DNA of 64,000 nucleotides, taken from Pseudomonas tohonis (lineage in GTDB: Bacteria > Pseudomonadota > Gammaproteobacteria > Pseudomonadales > Pseudomonadaceae). Positions 54,303-63,124 of the stretch are shown piece by piece. Position 1 is the first letter of the stretch; each line of letters opens with the position of its first letter. The stretch is taken from positions 3,164,001-3,228,000 of the forward strand of contig NZ_AP023189.1 in the NCBI RefSeq assembly GCF_012767755.2, given 5' to 3'. Made by a program: the position numbers and the translations under genes. The notes below the pieces were generated by a model, which searched no databases, was not told the DNA's origin, and saw only the letters and a program-made list of their open reading frames with translations.

Positions 54303-55496
54303 ATGAACGCGAAGATCGACCCCATCGTCATCGTCGGTGCCGCACGCACGCCCATGGGCGGCTTCCTGGGTGACCTGCGCGAGATGAGCGCCGCCGAGCT
54401 GGGCGCCGCTGCCATCGCCGCCACCCTGGCGCGTGCCGGCGTGGCCGCCGACGCGGTGGACGAGGTGCTGATGGGCTGCGTGCTGCAGGCCGGCCAGGGC
54501 CAGGCGCCGGCGCGCCAGGCGGCGCTCGGCGCCGGGCTGCCCCAGGGCGTGGTGTGCTCGACGGTGAACAAGATGTGCGGCTCGGGCATGAAGGCGGCGA
54601 TGCTCGGCCACGACCTGCTGGCCGCCGGCAGTGCCGACGTGGTGGTCGCGGGCGGCATGGAGAGCATGTCCAACGCGCCCTACCTGCTGGAGCGCGCGCG
54701 CTCCGGCTACCGCATGGGCCACGGCAAGGTGCTCGACCACATGTTCCTCGACGGCCTGGAGGATGCCTACGACAAAGGCCGCCTGATGGGCACCTTCGCC
54801 GAGGACTGCGCCCAGGCCTACGGCTTCACCCGCGAGCAGCAGGACGCCTTCGCCATCGCGTCCCTGACCCGTGCGCAGAAGGCCCTGGCCGAAGGCCGCT
54901 TCGCCGCCGAGACGGTGGCGGTGCAGGCCCGGTCGGGCCGCGAGGTGCGCGAGGTCGCGGGCGACGAGCAGCCGCCGAAGGCGCGCCTGGACAAGATCCC
55001 CACCCTGAAGCCGGCGTTCCGCGAGGGGGGCAGCGTCACCGCCGCCAATTCCAGCTCCATTTCCGATGGCGCCGCGGCCCTGCTGCTGATGCGCCTGTCC
55101 GAGGCCCAGAAGCGCGGTCTCACGCCCCTGGCGCGCATCGTCGGGCACGCGTCCTTCGCCCAGGCCCCCGGGCTGTTCACCACCGCGCCGGTGGGCTCCA
55201 TCCAGCGCCTCCTGGCACGCACCGGCTGGAGCCTGGAGCAGGTGGACCTGTTCGAGATCAACGAGGCCTTCGCCGTGGTGCCGATGGTGGCCATGCGCGA
55301 CCTGGGCATCCCCCACGAGCGGCTCAACGTGCACGGCGGCGCCTGCGCCCTCGGCCACCCCATCGGTGCGTCCGGTGCGCGGGTGCTGGTGACCCTGCTC
55401 GGCGCCCTCGGCCAGTACGGCTACAAGCGCGGCATCGCGTCGGTGTGCATCGGCGGCGGCGAAGCCACGGCCGTGGCCATCGAGCGCATGGACTGA
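54303..55496 (+). CDS. Acetyl-CoA acyltransferase (thiolase)
   Basis: 397 aa, the normal size of biodegradative thiolases. Acyl-accepting Cys92 in [14 protein letters not shown], His in [19 protein letters not shown] near 350 and the second Cys in [11 protein letters not shown] near 382. It splits 3-oxoacyl-CoA (for example 2-methylacetoacetyl-CoA) into acetyl-CoA and a shortened acyl-CoA. GGAGAA precedes the ATG, ten bases after the SDR gene. Confidence 0.92.
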   Translation: MNAKIDPIVIVGAARTPMGGFLGDLREMSAAELGAAAIAATLARAGVAADAVDEVLMGCVLQAGQGQAPARQAALGAGLPQGVVCSTVNKMCGSGMKAAMLGHDLLAAGSADVVVAGGMESMSNAPYLLERARSGYRMGHGKVLDHMFLDGLEDAYDKGRLMGTFAEDCAQAYGFTREQQDAFAIASLTRAQKALAEGRFAAETVAVQARSGREVREVAGDEQPPKARLDKIPTLKPAFREGGSVTAANSSSISDGAAALLLMRLSEAQKRGLTPLARIVGHASFAQAPGLFTTAPVGSIQRLLARTGWSLEQVDLFEINEAFAVVPMVAMRDLGIPHERLNVHGGACALGHPIGASGARVLVTLLGALGQYGYKRGIASVCIGGGEATAVAIERMD

Positions 55497-55507
55497 AGGA
55501 GAGAACG

Positions 55508-56635
55508 ATGATCCCGTCCGAACAAGACCTGCAGATACGCGACGTCGCCCGCCAGTTCGCCCAGGAGCGGCTGAAGCCCTTCGCCGCCGACTGGGACCGT
55601 GAGCACCGCTTCCCCGTCGAAGCCCTGCGCGAAATGGCCCAGCTGGGCTTCCTCGGCATGCTGGTGCCGGAGGAGTGGGGCGGCGCGGCCACCGGGCACC
55701 TGGCCTACGCCATGGCCCTGGAGGAGATCGCCGCCGGCGATGGCGCCTGCTCTACCATCATGAGCGTGCACAACTCGGTGGGCTGCATGCCGATCCTCAA
55801 GTTCGGCGACGAGGAGCAGAAGCGCCGCTTCCTGCGCCCGCTGGCGGAAGGCTCGATGATCGGCGCCTTCGCCCTCACCGAGCCCCAGGCCGGCTCGGAT
55901 GCCAGCGACCTGCGCACCCGCGCGCGCCGCGACGGCGACCACTACGTGCTGGACGGCGCCAAGCAGTTCATCACCTCGGGCAGCCATGCGGGGATGGTGA
56001 TCGTCTTCGCGGTGACCGACCCGGCCGCCGGCAAGAAGGGCATCAGCGCGTTCATCGTCCCCACCGACACCCCGGGCTACCAGGTGCTGCGGGTGGAGGA
56101 GAAGCTCGGCCAGCATGCGTCCGACACCTGCCAGATCCAGCTCGACGGGGTGCGCATCCCCGCCTCGCTGCGCCTGGGCGCGGAGGGCGAGGGCTATCGC
56201 ATCGCCCTGTCCAACCTGGAGGGCGGGCGCATCGGCATCGCCGCGCAGTCGGTGGGCATGGCCCGCGCGGCCTTCGAGGCGGCGCGGGACTACAGCCATG
56301 AGCGCCGCACCTTCGGCAAGCCGATCATCGAGCACCAGGCGGTGGCCTTCCGCCTGGCGGACATGGCGACGCAGACCGCCGTGGCGCGGCAGATGGTGCA
56401 TCACGCCGCCGCCCTTCGGGAGGCGGGGCTGCCCTGCCTGACCGAGGCCTCCATGGCCAAGCTGTTCGCCTCGGAAATGGCGGAGAAGGTCTGCTCTGCC
56501 GCGATCCAGACGCTGGGCGGCTACGGCTACCTGAAGGACTTCCCGGTGGAGCGCATCTACCGCGACGTGCGCGTGTGCCAGATCTACGAAGGCACCAGCG
56601 ACGTGCAGCGCGTGGTCATCGCGCGGAGCCTGTAG
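55508..56635 (+). CDS. Acyl-CoA dehydrogenase, short/branched-chain type
   Basis: 375 aa from [13 protein letters not shown] with AAGGAGAG upstream. FAD/substrate motifs: [12 protein letters not shown] near 122, [17 protein letters not shown] near 158, [16 protein letters not shown] near 270 and catalytic Glu in [11 protein letters not shown] near 362. The Glu position is that of short- and branched-chain dehydrogenases. It makes the first 2,3-double bond and donates electrons to ETF. With the genes before it, it gives a near-complete short-chain or isoleucine-type oxidation set, lacking only an enoyl-CoA hydratase. Confidence 0.92.
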   Translation: MIPSEQDLQIRDVARQFAQERLKPFAADWDREHRFPVEALREMAQLGFLGMLVPEEWGGAATGHLAYAMALEEIAAGDGACSTIMSVHNSVGCMPILKFGDEEQKRRFLRPLAEGSMIGAFALTEPQAGSDASDLRTRARRDGDHYVLDGAKQFITSGSHAGMVIVFAVTDPAAGKKGISAFIVPTDTPGYQVLRVEEKLGQHASDTCQIQLDGVRIPASLRLGAEGEGYRIALSNLEGGRIGIAAQSVGMARAAFEAARDYSHERRTFGKPIIEHQAVAFRLADMATQTAVARQMVHHAAALREAGLPCLTEASMAKLFASEMAEKVCSAAIQTLGGYGYLKDFPVERIYRDVRVCQIYEGTSDVQRVVIARSL

Positions 56636-56669
56636 GGGAGGGTGGGAGGCCGTCGCGGCCTCCCGGAGG

Positions 56670-57125
56670 TCAGCGGTAGGTGGCGCGGGTCTCGGCGCTG
56701 CCGAGCGGCGCCTTGCGCGGCGGCTCGTCGCCCTCCCGGGCGCGGCCGAACATCAGGTAGGCATCCAGCAGCAGCGCTTCGAGGCCGGACAGCAGTTGCT
56801 CCTGGTACTGCGCGCGTTCGCCGGCGGTGTCGGGGTCATGCTCGTCGAGCGTTTCGCGAATGCGCTGGACCAGGTGGGTGGCCTGCACCAGGCGGTAGTC
56901 GCCCAGGGCCTGGCAGGCCTGCGCCGGGGAGTCGGGGCGGATGTCGAGGATCTCCTCGGGAAAATGCTCGAGCGTGGGGAACTTCAACGAATCTTCCATG
57001 GGTGGGGTCTCCTGGCTGCGCGCCTGGTCCAGGCGCCGAAGGGGGCTGTCGGGCAGCTCTGGCGCGCGGGAATCGCGCATGAGCACGTCGAAGTGCGGTC
57101 GGGGGAAATGGCGGGCATCAGGCAT
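56670..57125 (-). CDS. Hypothetical protein
   Basis: 151 aa, MPDARHFPRPHFDVLMRDSRAPELPD...; a downstream ATG (MEDSLKFPTLEHF, residue 43, at 56999) is an alternative start that would give 109 aa. The central part is helical and acidic (ILDIRPDSPAQACQALGDYRLVQATHLVQRIRETLDEHD, EQLLSGLEALLLDAYLMFGR). No signal peptide or membrane helix. It converges on the dehydrogenase gene; family not recognised. Confidence 0.6.
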   Translation of the reverse strand: MPDARHFPRPHFDVLMRDSRAPELPDSPLRRLDQARSQETPPMEDSLKFPTLEHFPEEILDIRPDSPAQACQALGDYRLVQATHLVQRIRETLDEHDPDTAGERAQYQEQLLSGLEALLLDAYLMFGRAREGDEPPRKAPLGSAETRATYR

Positions 57126-57280
57126 GGCAAGGTCCTCGCGGCGGTTGTGCTGCCCCGGCGGGGCATGCCGTCTGGACTCTAGCGAGCGGTTTTGTAAGGG
57201 CTCAAGAATGATGGGAAGTAGGAGCGGTCCCCATCACCTGTGTGAAAGCTGGCAGGCCCGCCTTGCGCGGGCCGTGCCCG

Positions 57281-58396
57281 TCAGGGCGTGGCCACCAGGG
57301 CGGCCGGCAGGCTCAGGTGGACTTCGGCGCGCCCCTCTTGGTTGGCGAACGCCACGCTGCCGCCGTAGCTCTCGCAGAGCGCCTTGACGATGGGCAGGCC
57401 CAGGTCCCAGCTCTTGGTGTCGCTCCGGGTGGAGATGAAGTAGGGCGTGGCGAGGTTGGCCAGCACCTCTTCGGGGAAGGCGCCACGGTTGCTGACGCAG
57501 AGCAGCACCCTGTCGTTCTCCACGCGCTGCGACACCTCGATGGTGGTGCCCGCCTCGCCGTGCTTGGCGGCATTGAGCACCAGGTTGTCGAAGATGCGCA
57601 GGAAGGCCAGCTTGTCCCAGAACACCAGCTGGCCCGCGCCCTCGGCGTCGAGGGTGAGCGGGTTCTCCACCTGCAGGCGCAGGTTGGCCACGGCTTCCTC
57701 CAGCAGGGGGGCCAGGGGCATCTGCTCGCCGATCAGGCGAATGCCGCCGCCCATGCTGACGTGGGAGATGTCGAGGATGTTGGCGACCATCTTGTCGATG
57801 CGGCGCAGGTTCTCCTCCAGCAGGGTGATCATCTCCTCGGTGCGTCGTGCCGGGTTCTTCTGCATAAGCCCGGCGACCATGACGGCGGCGGCCAGGGGCG
57901 AGCGCAGGTCATGGCTGAAGGAGCGCATGAAGCGTTCGAGCATGATCTTCTCGGCGCGCAGGTTCTCACTTTGCGCCTCGGCCACCTCGCGCTGCTTCTC
58001 GACGTCTTCGAGCTTGCTGTCCGATCTCATCAGGCTGGAGATGGTCGCCAGCATCTCGTCGGGGTTGATCGGGTGGGTGAGGTAGGCGCGGGCACCGGTG
58101 TTCAGCCCCATCGCCTTGTCCTTGCCGCTCATGAAGGTGGCGGAGATGTTGATGATCGCCGGCAGCTTGTCGTGGCCAAGGCGCTGCTCGGCCTTCTGGA
58201 TCAGTTCGAAGCCGCTCATGTCCGGCAGGTTGATGTCGAGGATCACCAGGTCCACGCCGCTTTCCAGACGCGCCAGGCCGTCGCCGCCATTGGCGGCCTC
58301 CAGCACCTCGTAGCCGGGTTCGCTGGCGAGGATCTTGCGCAGGACGTAGCGGTTGGCATCCATGTCGTCGATGATCAGGATCCGTCTATTTCGCAT
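57281..58396 (-). CDS. Receiver-histidine kinase protein, partly degenerate
   Basis: 371 aa from MRNRRILIIDDMDANRY. Receiver at residues 4-122 with phospho-acceptor Asp54 (VILDINLPD). The usual Lys in YLxKPI is His (YLTHPI). A coiled linker (125-155) leads to the dimerisation helix with His162 in SFSHDLRSPL. The ATPase domain has RIFDNLVLNAAKHG, but the G1 Asp box reads VSNRGAFPEEV and G2 reads SWDLGLPIVKAL, so ATP binding may be weak. It is the last gene of the stressosome operon and overlaps the hybrid kinase by 11 bases. Confidence 0.85.
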   Translation of the reverse strand: MRNRRILIIDDMDANRYVLRKILASEPGYEVLEAANGGDGLARLESGVDLVILDINLPDMSGFELIQKAEQRLGHDKLPAIINISATFMSGKDKAMGLNTGARAYLTHPINPDEMLATISSLMRSDSKLEDVEKQREVAEAQSENLRAEKIMLERFMRSFSHDLRSPLAAAVMVAGLMQKNPARRTEEMITLLEENLRRIDKMVANILDISHVSMGGGIRLIGEQMPLAPLLEEAVANLRLQVENPLTLDAEGAGQLVFWDKLAFLRIFDNLVLNAAKHGEAGTTIEVSQRVENDRVLLCVSNRGAFPEEVLANLATPYFISTRSDTKSWDLGLPIVKALCESYGGSVAFANQEGRAEVHLSLPAALVATP

Positions 58397-60140
58397 CGTG
58401 GTATCTCCCCGCCAGGCGCTGCACCTGGTGCAGCAGGGTTTCGGCATGGTTGGGTTGGGACTTGTCGAGGATCGCCTGGCACCGGCTGCCGAGGCGCGCG
58501 CGTTCGCCGTCGTCCATCTGCTTGGCGGTGTTGACCAGCACCCGGGCGTGCATGCTCCAGTCCATGCTTTCCAGCAGGTCCTCGCCGGAGATGTCGGGCA
58601 GGTCGAGGTCGAGGATGATGATGTCCGGGCGCACCGCGTGCAGCTTGTCGATGCTGGCGCTGGCGCAGTCCGCCTCGATGATCACCGGCTCGAAGGGTTG
58701 CAGCAGGTGGTTGATCAGGTAGCGGTCCGCCGCGCTGTCGTCGATCACCAGGATGGTGGTGCCGGCGAGGCTGACCAGCGCCGGTTGCCGCTGGTTGTAC
58801 TCGCGCGCCACCTGGACGTGGAAGCGGCTGCCACGCCCGGGTTCGCTGTTGAGGCTGATATCGCCCTTGAGCAGGTTGGCCAGGCGCAAGGCCAGCGGCA
58901 GGCCCAGGCCGTTGCCGTGGACCTGCACCCCAGGCGCGCGGATGCGGGCGAACTCCTCGAAGATGCGCGCCTGGTTCTCCACGGAGATGCCGACGCCGGT
59001 GTCCTCCACGACGAACTCCAGGTTGTGCTCGTCCGGCTGGAAGCAGCGCACGCTGACGCTGCCTTCGCGGGTGTACTTGAAGGCGTTGGTGATCAGGTTG
59101 CGCAGTATCTGGAACAGGCGGTTTCGGTCCGTCTCCAGGGGCAGGTCGAAGGCCGGTTCGTGAATCGTCCAGCCCAGGTGCGGGTAGCGCATGGCCAGGG
59201 CCCCGGTGAACTGGCGCAGCTGTTCGAGGAACTCGCTGAGCTCGAAGCGTTCGGGAAGCACTTCCATGCGCCCGGACTCGGCTTCCGCGAGGTCCAGCAG
59301 TTCGTTGACCAGCCCGGAGAGATCGGCCGCCGCATCGGCGATGAAGCGCACCTGCTTGTTCTGCTCGGCGTTGAGCACCCCGTCGACACCGCTGAGCAGC
59401 AGCTTGGAGATGTTCTCGATGATGTTGATCGGGGTGCGGAACTCGTGGGTCATGTTGGAGAAGAAGCGGCTGCGCGCCTCGCTGGCGTCCTTGAGCTCCG
59501 AGGACGCCTTCTCCAGCTCCGAGTAGAGCGCCACCACGCCCTTGTTGGTGTTCTCCAGTTCCTGGTTGGTGGCTTCGAGTTCCTGCTGCTTGCTCTGCAG
59601 CTCGGCGCTGGTGAGCAGCAGTTCGGAGCCTCGTACCTGCAGTTCCACGTAAGGGTCGGCGGCCCCTTCGCTCTGCAGCTGGCGGCGGATCTGCTGGATC
59701 GACTGCTCGCTGGGCAGCGGGCGCGGCGGATAGACCGCCTTGCAGGCGCTGATGCGGGTGCCCCGGGAGCCGGTGTCGATCTCGAACTCGTCCATCAGCC
59801 GCTGTGCGCCACGCAGGCCGACGCCCATGCCGGTGGGCGAGACGTAGCTGCCATCGAGGATCTGCGCGATCTCGGCGATGCCGCTGCCCTGGTCCACGGC
59901 ATCGAAGCAGATGCCGGTGACCAGGCCGCGTGCGTCGCAGCGCAGGTCGAAGTGGAAGACGCCGCTGCCGGCGTACTGGTAGACGTTGCGGGCGAGCTCC
60001 GAGACCGAGGTGGCCAGGCGGATCTGTTCCAGGGGCGAGAGGCCGAGCCAGGCGGCGATCTGCTTGGCGCCCTGGCGGCAGCTGACCACGTCGATTTCCT
60101 CGAGGATGCTGATGCTGGTGATGCGGCGCTTAGTGCTCAC
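58386..60140 (-). CDS. Hybrid histidine kinase with N-terminal RsbT-like ATPase
   Basis: 584 aa from the GTG at 60140, which overlaps the phosphatase end. Order of domains: RsbT/RsbW-type ATPase (1-135; TSVSELARNVYQYAG, DQGSGIA, TGMGVGLRGAQRLMDEFEID); coiled coil (165-230; SAELQSKQQELEATNQELENTN); HisKA with His in FFSNMTHEFRTPIN near 235; HATPase (ITNAFKYT, VEDTGVGIS, GNGLGLPLALRLA); receiver with Asp in IIILDLDLPD near 525. No membrane segment is seen. It probably takes the stressosome signal into a phosphorelay with the following receiver-kinase. Confidence 0.88.
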   Translation of the reverse strand: MSTKRRITSISILEEIDVVSCRQGAKQIAAWLGLSPLEQIRLATSVSELARNVYQYAGSGVFHFDLRCDARGLVTGICFDAVDQGSGIAEIAQILDGSYVSPTGMGVGLRGAQRLMDEFEIDTGSRGTRISACKAVYPPRPLPSEQSIQQIRRQLQSEGAADPYVELQVRGSELLLTSAELQSKQQELEATNQELENTNKGVVALYSELEKASSELKDASEARSRFFSNMTHEFRTPINIIENISKLLLSGVDGVLNAEQNKQVRFIADAAADLSGLVNELLDLAEAESGRMEVLPERFELSEFLEQLRQFTGALAMRYPHLGWTIHEPAFDLPLETDRNRLFQILRNLITNAFKYTREGSVSVRCFQPDEHNLEFVVEDTGVGISVENQARIFEEFARIRAPGVQVHGNGLGLPLALRLANLLKGDISLNSEPGRGSRFHVQVAREYNQRQPALVSLAGTTILVIDDSAADRYLINHLLQPFEPVIIEADCASASIDKLHAVRPDIIILDLDLPDISGEDLLESMDWSMHARVLVNTAKQMDDGERARLGSRCQAILDKSQPNHAETLLHQVQRLAGRYHDAK

Positions 60141-61125
60141 GCTTGACCACCACCACGGTTGCATCGTCGTTGAGCCGCCGGTGGTCGCGGTGGATGAGCG
60201 CGGCGATCACGCCAGGGTGGCGTGCGCGCAGGCCTGGATAGGCGTTGTAGTCGATCTTCGTGCTGATGCCGTCCGAGGCCAGGATCATGATTGAACTGTC
60301 GTCCCAGGGATAACTGAATGTATGGATACGACCGATGCGGTATCCGACCGTTCCATTGCTCGACACCATGCTGCGGCCCTTGTCGGTCAGCAGGGTGCCG
60401 GCGATGTTGCCGATGCCGCAGAACTGCACCTGGCGCTGCTCCGGCTGCACCTCGGCGATGGCCGCCGCGCCGCCGCGGGTCGACATCAGGGCGCGGTGCA
60501 ACTGCTCCATCAGCGCCTGCAGGGGCAGTTGCGGGTTGTGTTCGAGGAAGACCTGGCGGGCCTTCTGGCTGGCCACGTTCGCGGCGTGGCCATGGCCGAG
60601 GCCGTCGCACACCAGCACGCGGTTGCCGCGGATCGCCCAGGCGTCCCCGCCGATGTGCTCGCCGGGGTAGGGCGTGCACACGGCGCCCGCCACCAGGCCG
60701 TTGCCGGGCGGGGGCGGGGCGAGGTGGAAGCGCGCCTGTACCACGCTGCCCATCCCGGGCTGGGAGAACAGGTCGAAGCCGTCGGACATGCGCTGGATGG
60801 CGCCGAGCCCGGCGCCCATGGTGCCGGTGGTGGAGTAGTTGTCGCTCAGGCACTGGGCGACGTTGCCCATGCCCGGCCCACGGTCCACCGCGATGACGTC
60901 CAGGCGCTGGTCGCCGCAACTGAGCAGCAGCTCGCCGCCCCCGGCATGGATCACCAGGTTGCGGCCCATCTCCTGCACCACCACCGTGAGGCGGCCGAGC
61001 AGGTTCTCGTCCGCGCTGCGCTGGCTGGCATGGCGGATGATGCTGCGCCTGGCCGCGTCCACATGGGCCAGGTCGGTGACGGTCAGCACCAGGTGGCAGC
61101 GTTCGACGTTCACTTCCACTTCCAC
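60130..61125 (-). CDS. RsbX/SpoIIE-type phosphatase with N-terminal RsbT-like ATPase domain
   Basis: 331 aa. Residues 1-135 resemble RsbT (VVVQEMGRNLVIHAGGG, VDRGPGMGN, GAGLGAIQRMSDGFD). Residues 145-331 are a PP2C/SpoIIE domain with metal-binding Asp in GGDAWAI and VCDGLGHG, ASDGIST and the terminal DDATVVVVK. RsbX proteins reset stressosomes by removing phosphate from RsbS and RsbR. The extra ATPase domain is not part of B. subtilis RsbX. It overlaps rsbT by 16 bases and the hybrid kinase by 11. Confidence 0.85.
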   Translation of the reverse strand: MEVEVNVERCHLVLTVTDLAHVDAARRSIIRHASQRSADENLLGRLTVVVQEMGRNLVIHAGGGELLLSCGDQRLDVIAVDRGPGMGNVAQCLSDNYSTTGTMGAGLGAIQRMSDGFDLFSQPGMGSVVQARFHLAPPPPGNGLVAGAVCTPYPGEHIGGDAWAIRGNRVLVCDGLGHGHAANVASQKARQVFLEHNPQLPLQALMEQLHRALMSTRGGAAAIAEVQPEQRQVQFCGIGNIAGTLLTDKGRSMVSSNGTVGYRIGRIHTFSYPWDDSSIMILASDGISTKIDYNAYPGLRARHPGVIAALIHRDHRRLNDDATVVVVKREH

Positions 61126-61508
61126 AGCTCCACCCGGGTGCCCTGGCCTGGCTGGCTATCGATGGCGAACTGGTCCACCAGGCGGCGTGCGCCGCTGAGG
61201 CCCAGCCCGAGGCCGCCGCCCGAGGTGTAGCCGTCCACCATGGCGCGCTCAAGGTCGGCGATGCCGGGCCCCTGGTCGCTGATGCACAGGCGTACCGCCG
61301 CGCGGCCGTCGCGCAGGCAGCTCTCGATGACGCATTCACCGCCGCCGCCGTAGATCAGGGCGTTACGGGCGATCTCGCTGGCCGCCGTCACCACCTTGGT
61401 CTGCGAGACCAGGCCGAGCCTGGCTTCCTCGGCCGCTTTGCGCACGCGCTGGCGAATGACGACGATGTCAGTCTCCTGCTTCAGCGGAAGCGTCTCTGTC
61501 TTCGTCAC
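61110..61508 (-). CDS. rsbT: RsbT-type serine/threonine protein kinase
   Basis: 132 aa, against 133 in B. subtilis RsbT. GHKL motifs are complete: N box VTAASEIARNALIYGGGG, G1 ISDQGPGIAD and G2 GGGLGLGLSGARRLVDQFAID. RsbT phosphorylates RsbS and RsbR in the stressosome and, when released, activates a partner. The ATG lies 41 bases inside the end of rsbS in another frame, an unusually long overlap; a shorter start is possible but would cut the first strand. No rsbU gene is present to receive the signal. Confidence 0.9.
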   Translation of the reverse strand: MTKTETLPLKQETDIVVIRQRVRKAAEEARLGLVSQTKVVTAASEIARNALIYGGGGECVIESCLRDGRAAVRLCISDQGPGIADLERAMVDGYTSGGGLGLGLSGARRLVDQFAIDSQPGQGTRVELWKWK

Positions 61509-61893
61509 GCTCGTGCTCCAGGGTCAGGTCATCGTCGGCGACTGTGCTTTCCAGCCAGCGCATGCCTTTCTCGACGTTGAGGGCGGTCGCGATGCCCTCC
61601 AGCGAGAGCCCCAGCTCCACCAGGGTAATGGCCACGGCAGGCTGCATGCCGACGACTATGACCTTGGCGTCGAGGATGCGGGAGACGTTGGCGATGTGGG
61701 AGAGCATGCGGCCGATGAAGGAGTCGACGATCTCCAGGGAGGAGATGTCGATCAGCACGCCCTTGGCCTTGTGCCGCACGATCTGCTCGGTGAGGTCTTC
61801 CTGAAGGTCCAGGGCGAGCTGGTCGTGCATGTCCACCTGGATGGTCAGCAGCAGGTACTTGCCCATCTTCAGGATCGGGATTCTGTCCACCAT
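61468..61893 (-). CDS. rsbS: RsbS-type STAS antagonist
   Basis: 141 aa STAS protein; B. subtilis RsbS has 121 residues, so a charged tail (DDDLTLEHERDEDRDASAEAGD) of about 20 residues is extra. The core IPILKMGKYLLLTIQVDMHD and GVLIDISSLEIVDSFIGRM match RsbS closely, with Ser58 in VDSF at the phosphorylated position. It sequesters RsbT until phosphorylated. The acidic tail is coded by the segment that overlaps rsbT. Confidence 0.92.
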   Translation of the reverse strand: MVDRIPILKMGKYLLLTIQVDMHDQLALDLQEDLTEQIVRHKAKGVLIDISSLEIVDSFIGRMLSHIANVSRILDAKVIVVGMQPAVAITLVELGLSLEGIATALNVEKGMRWLESTVADDDLTLEHERDEDRDASAEAGD

Positions 61894-61906
61894 CTGTGCG
61901 ATCTCC

Positions 61907-62743
61907 TCAGCGTGCGCTGCTGACCAGGCGGACGTTCAGTTCCTTGAGCGCGAGCTGGAAGGCGTCGGCCAGGGATGCCTTGGTCAGCACGTCGCCCAGC
62001 TCCACGCCCAGGTGGACGATGGTGGCGGCGATCTGCGGGCGGATGCCGCTGATGATGCACTTGGCGCCCATCAGCTTGGCGGCGGTGATGGTCTTGAGCA
62101 GGTGCTGGGCGACCATGGTGTCCACGGTCGGGACGCCGGTGATGTCGATGATGGCGATGTCGGATTCGGTCTCGACGATCTTCTGCAGCAGCGCCTCCAT
62201 CACGATCTGGGTGCGGTTGCTGTCCAGCGAGCCGATCAGCGGAATGGCCAGCACGCCCTTCCACAGTTGCACCACCGGGGTGGACAGTTCCAGCATGCTT
62301 TCCTGCTGCTCGCGGATCACCGTCTCGCGGCCGGCCACATAGGCCTGCATGCTGTAGAGGCCGAGCTTGTCGATCAGGCGGCTGGCCGACCAGACCAGCT
62401 CGACGACGTTGTCGTTGCCGCCCTGGATCAGCTGGAACAGCGGCTCCTTGAGGGACAGCACGAAGGTGGCCGTCTCGATCGGGGTGAAGCCCTGGCGGCT
62501 CTGGGCCACGGACAGGCGTTCGAGCAGGGTGCGGGCGTTCTTCCAGGCCGGCGCGTTGAAGTCCTCGCCACCTTCGGTGATGCCCGCCACCAGGGCGCGG
62601 AGCAGCTCGCGGGAGTTCTCCTGCACGGTGCGGTCGTCGATCAGGTCGCTACGGATACCGGCGCCGCGTTGGGCGGCCATCCAGTCTTCGAGGATGGTCT
62701 TTTCGTTTTGCTTGAGCAGATCGGCTAGAACGGCGGTGGACAT
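61907..62743 (-). CDS. rsbR: RsbR-type stressosome sensor
   Basis: 278 aa from the ATG at 62743, with GGGAG upstream. The N-terminal RsbRD-like sensor domain spans residues 1-145 (LLKQNEKTILEDWMAAQ, NARTLLERLSVAQSRQGFTP), and the C-terminal STAS domain spans 150-278 (VPTVDTMVAQHLLKTITAAKLMGAKCIISGIRP). Thr155 in LELSTPVVQLW and Thr209 in VPTVDTM occupy the positions phosphorylated in B. subtilis RsbRA. No haem or flavin ligand is obvious in the sensor. It is the first gene of the leftward operon, 13 bases before rsbS. Confidence 0.9.
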   Translation of the reverse strand: MSTAVLADLLKQNEKTILEDWMAAQRGAGIRSDLIDDRTVQENSRELLRALVAGITEGGEDFNAPAWKNARTLLERLSVAQSRQGFTPIETATFVLSLKEPLFQLIQGGNDNVVELVWSASRLIDKLGLYSMQAYVAGRETVIREQQESMLELSTPVVQLWKGVLAIPLIGSLDSNRTQIVMEALLQKIVETESDIAIIDITGVPTVDTMVAQHLLKTITAAKLMGAKCIISGIRPQIAATIVHLGVELGDVLTKASLADAFQLALKELNVRLVSSAR

Positions 62744-63124
62744 TGTTATCTCCCTGTCGGATGGCTCGTTGAAGAGCGGTTTGGTTTTCGACCACGAAAA
62801 AGTGCCCAACACTAGCGAGGCGCACGGGTAAACGGAGCACGAAGCGGCGGAGTCTACTGGCGTTTCGTGCCTCCGTCGCGCACAGCCGCAACGGGCTTCG
62901 GCAATAGGAACGCAGCGGCACCATTTGGTGCGACAAGAAGTTGGATGAAGCGTGCTGCAGCCCACGATTCCGGGCGCTTCATCAAGGCGATTCGCAGGGC
63001 TGCCCCGCTCGTGCGCGACCGGCGGGACGCCCCGTTGAACGTGACCGCCCGGTCGTTTCGGGGGAACCACCGGCGTCGACGGTGTTTCCAACGTTCGGAT
63101 AGCACCGAGTCGGAGGACCGAGAG
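62744..63124. other. Divergent gap between stressosome operon and cupin gene
   Basis: 381 bp without a supported gene; the open frame that continues leftward from the cupin gene has no ribosome site until 63125. A small inverted repeat (GGAACCACCG...CGGTGTTTCC, 63063-63089) lies near the cupin gene. No sigma-factor consensus could be placed with confidence for the rsbR promoter. Confidence 0.6.

Noticed and set aside
57281..62743. A classical sigma-B operon
   Set aside because: Searching the flanks and the operon itself shows no sigma factor, RsbV, RsbW or RsbU; outputs are histidine kinases.
62744..63124. ECF-type (GGAAC...CGTT) promoter for the cupin gene
   Set aside because: GGAAC at 63063 and CGTT at 63092 are 24 bases apart, too far for ECF spacing of about 16-17.
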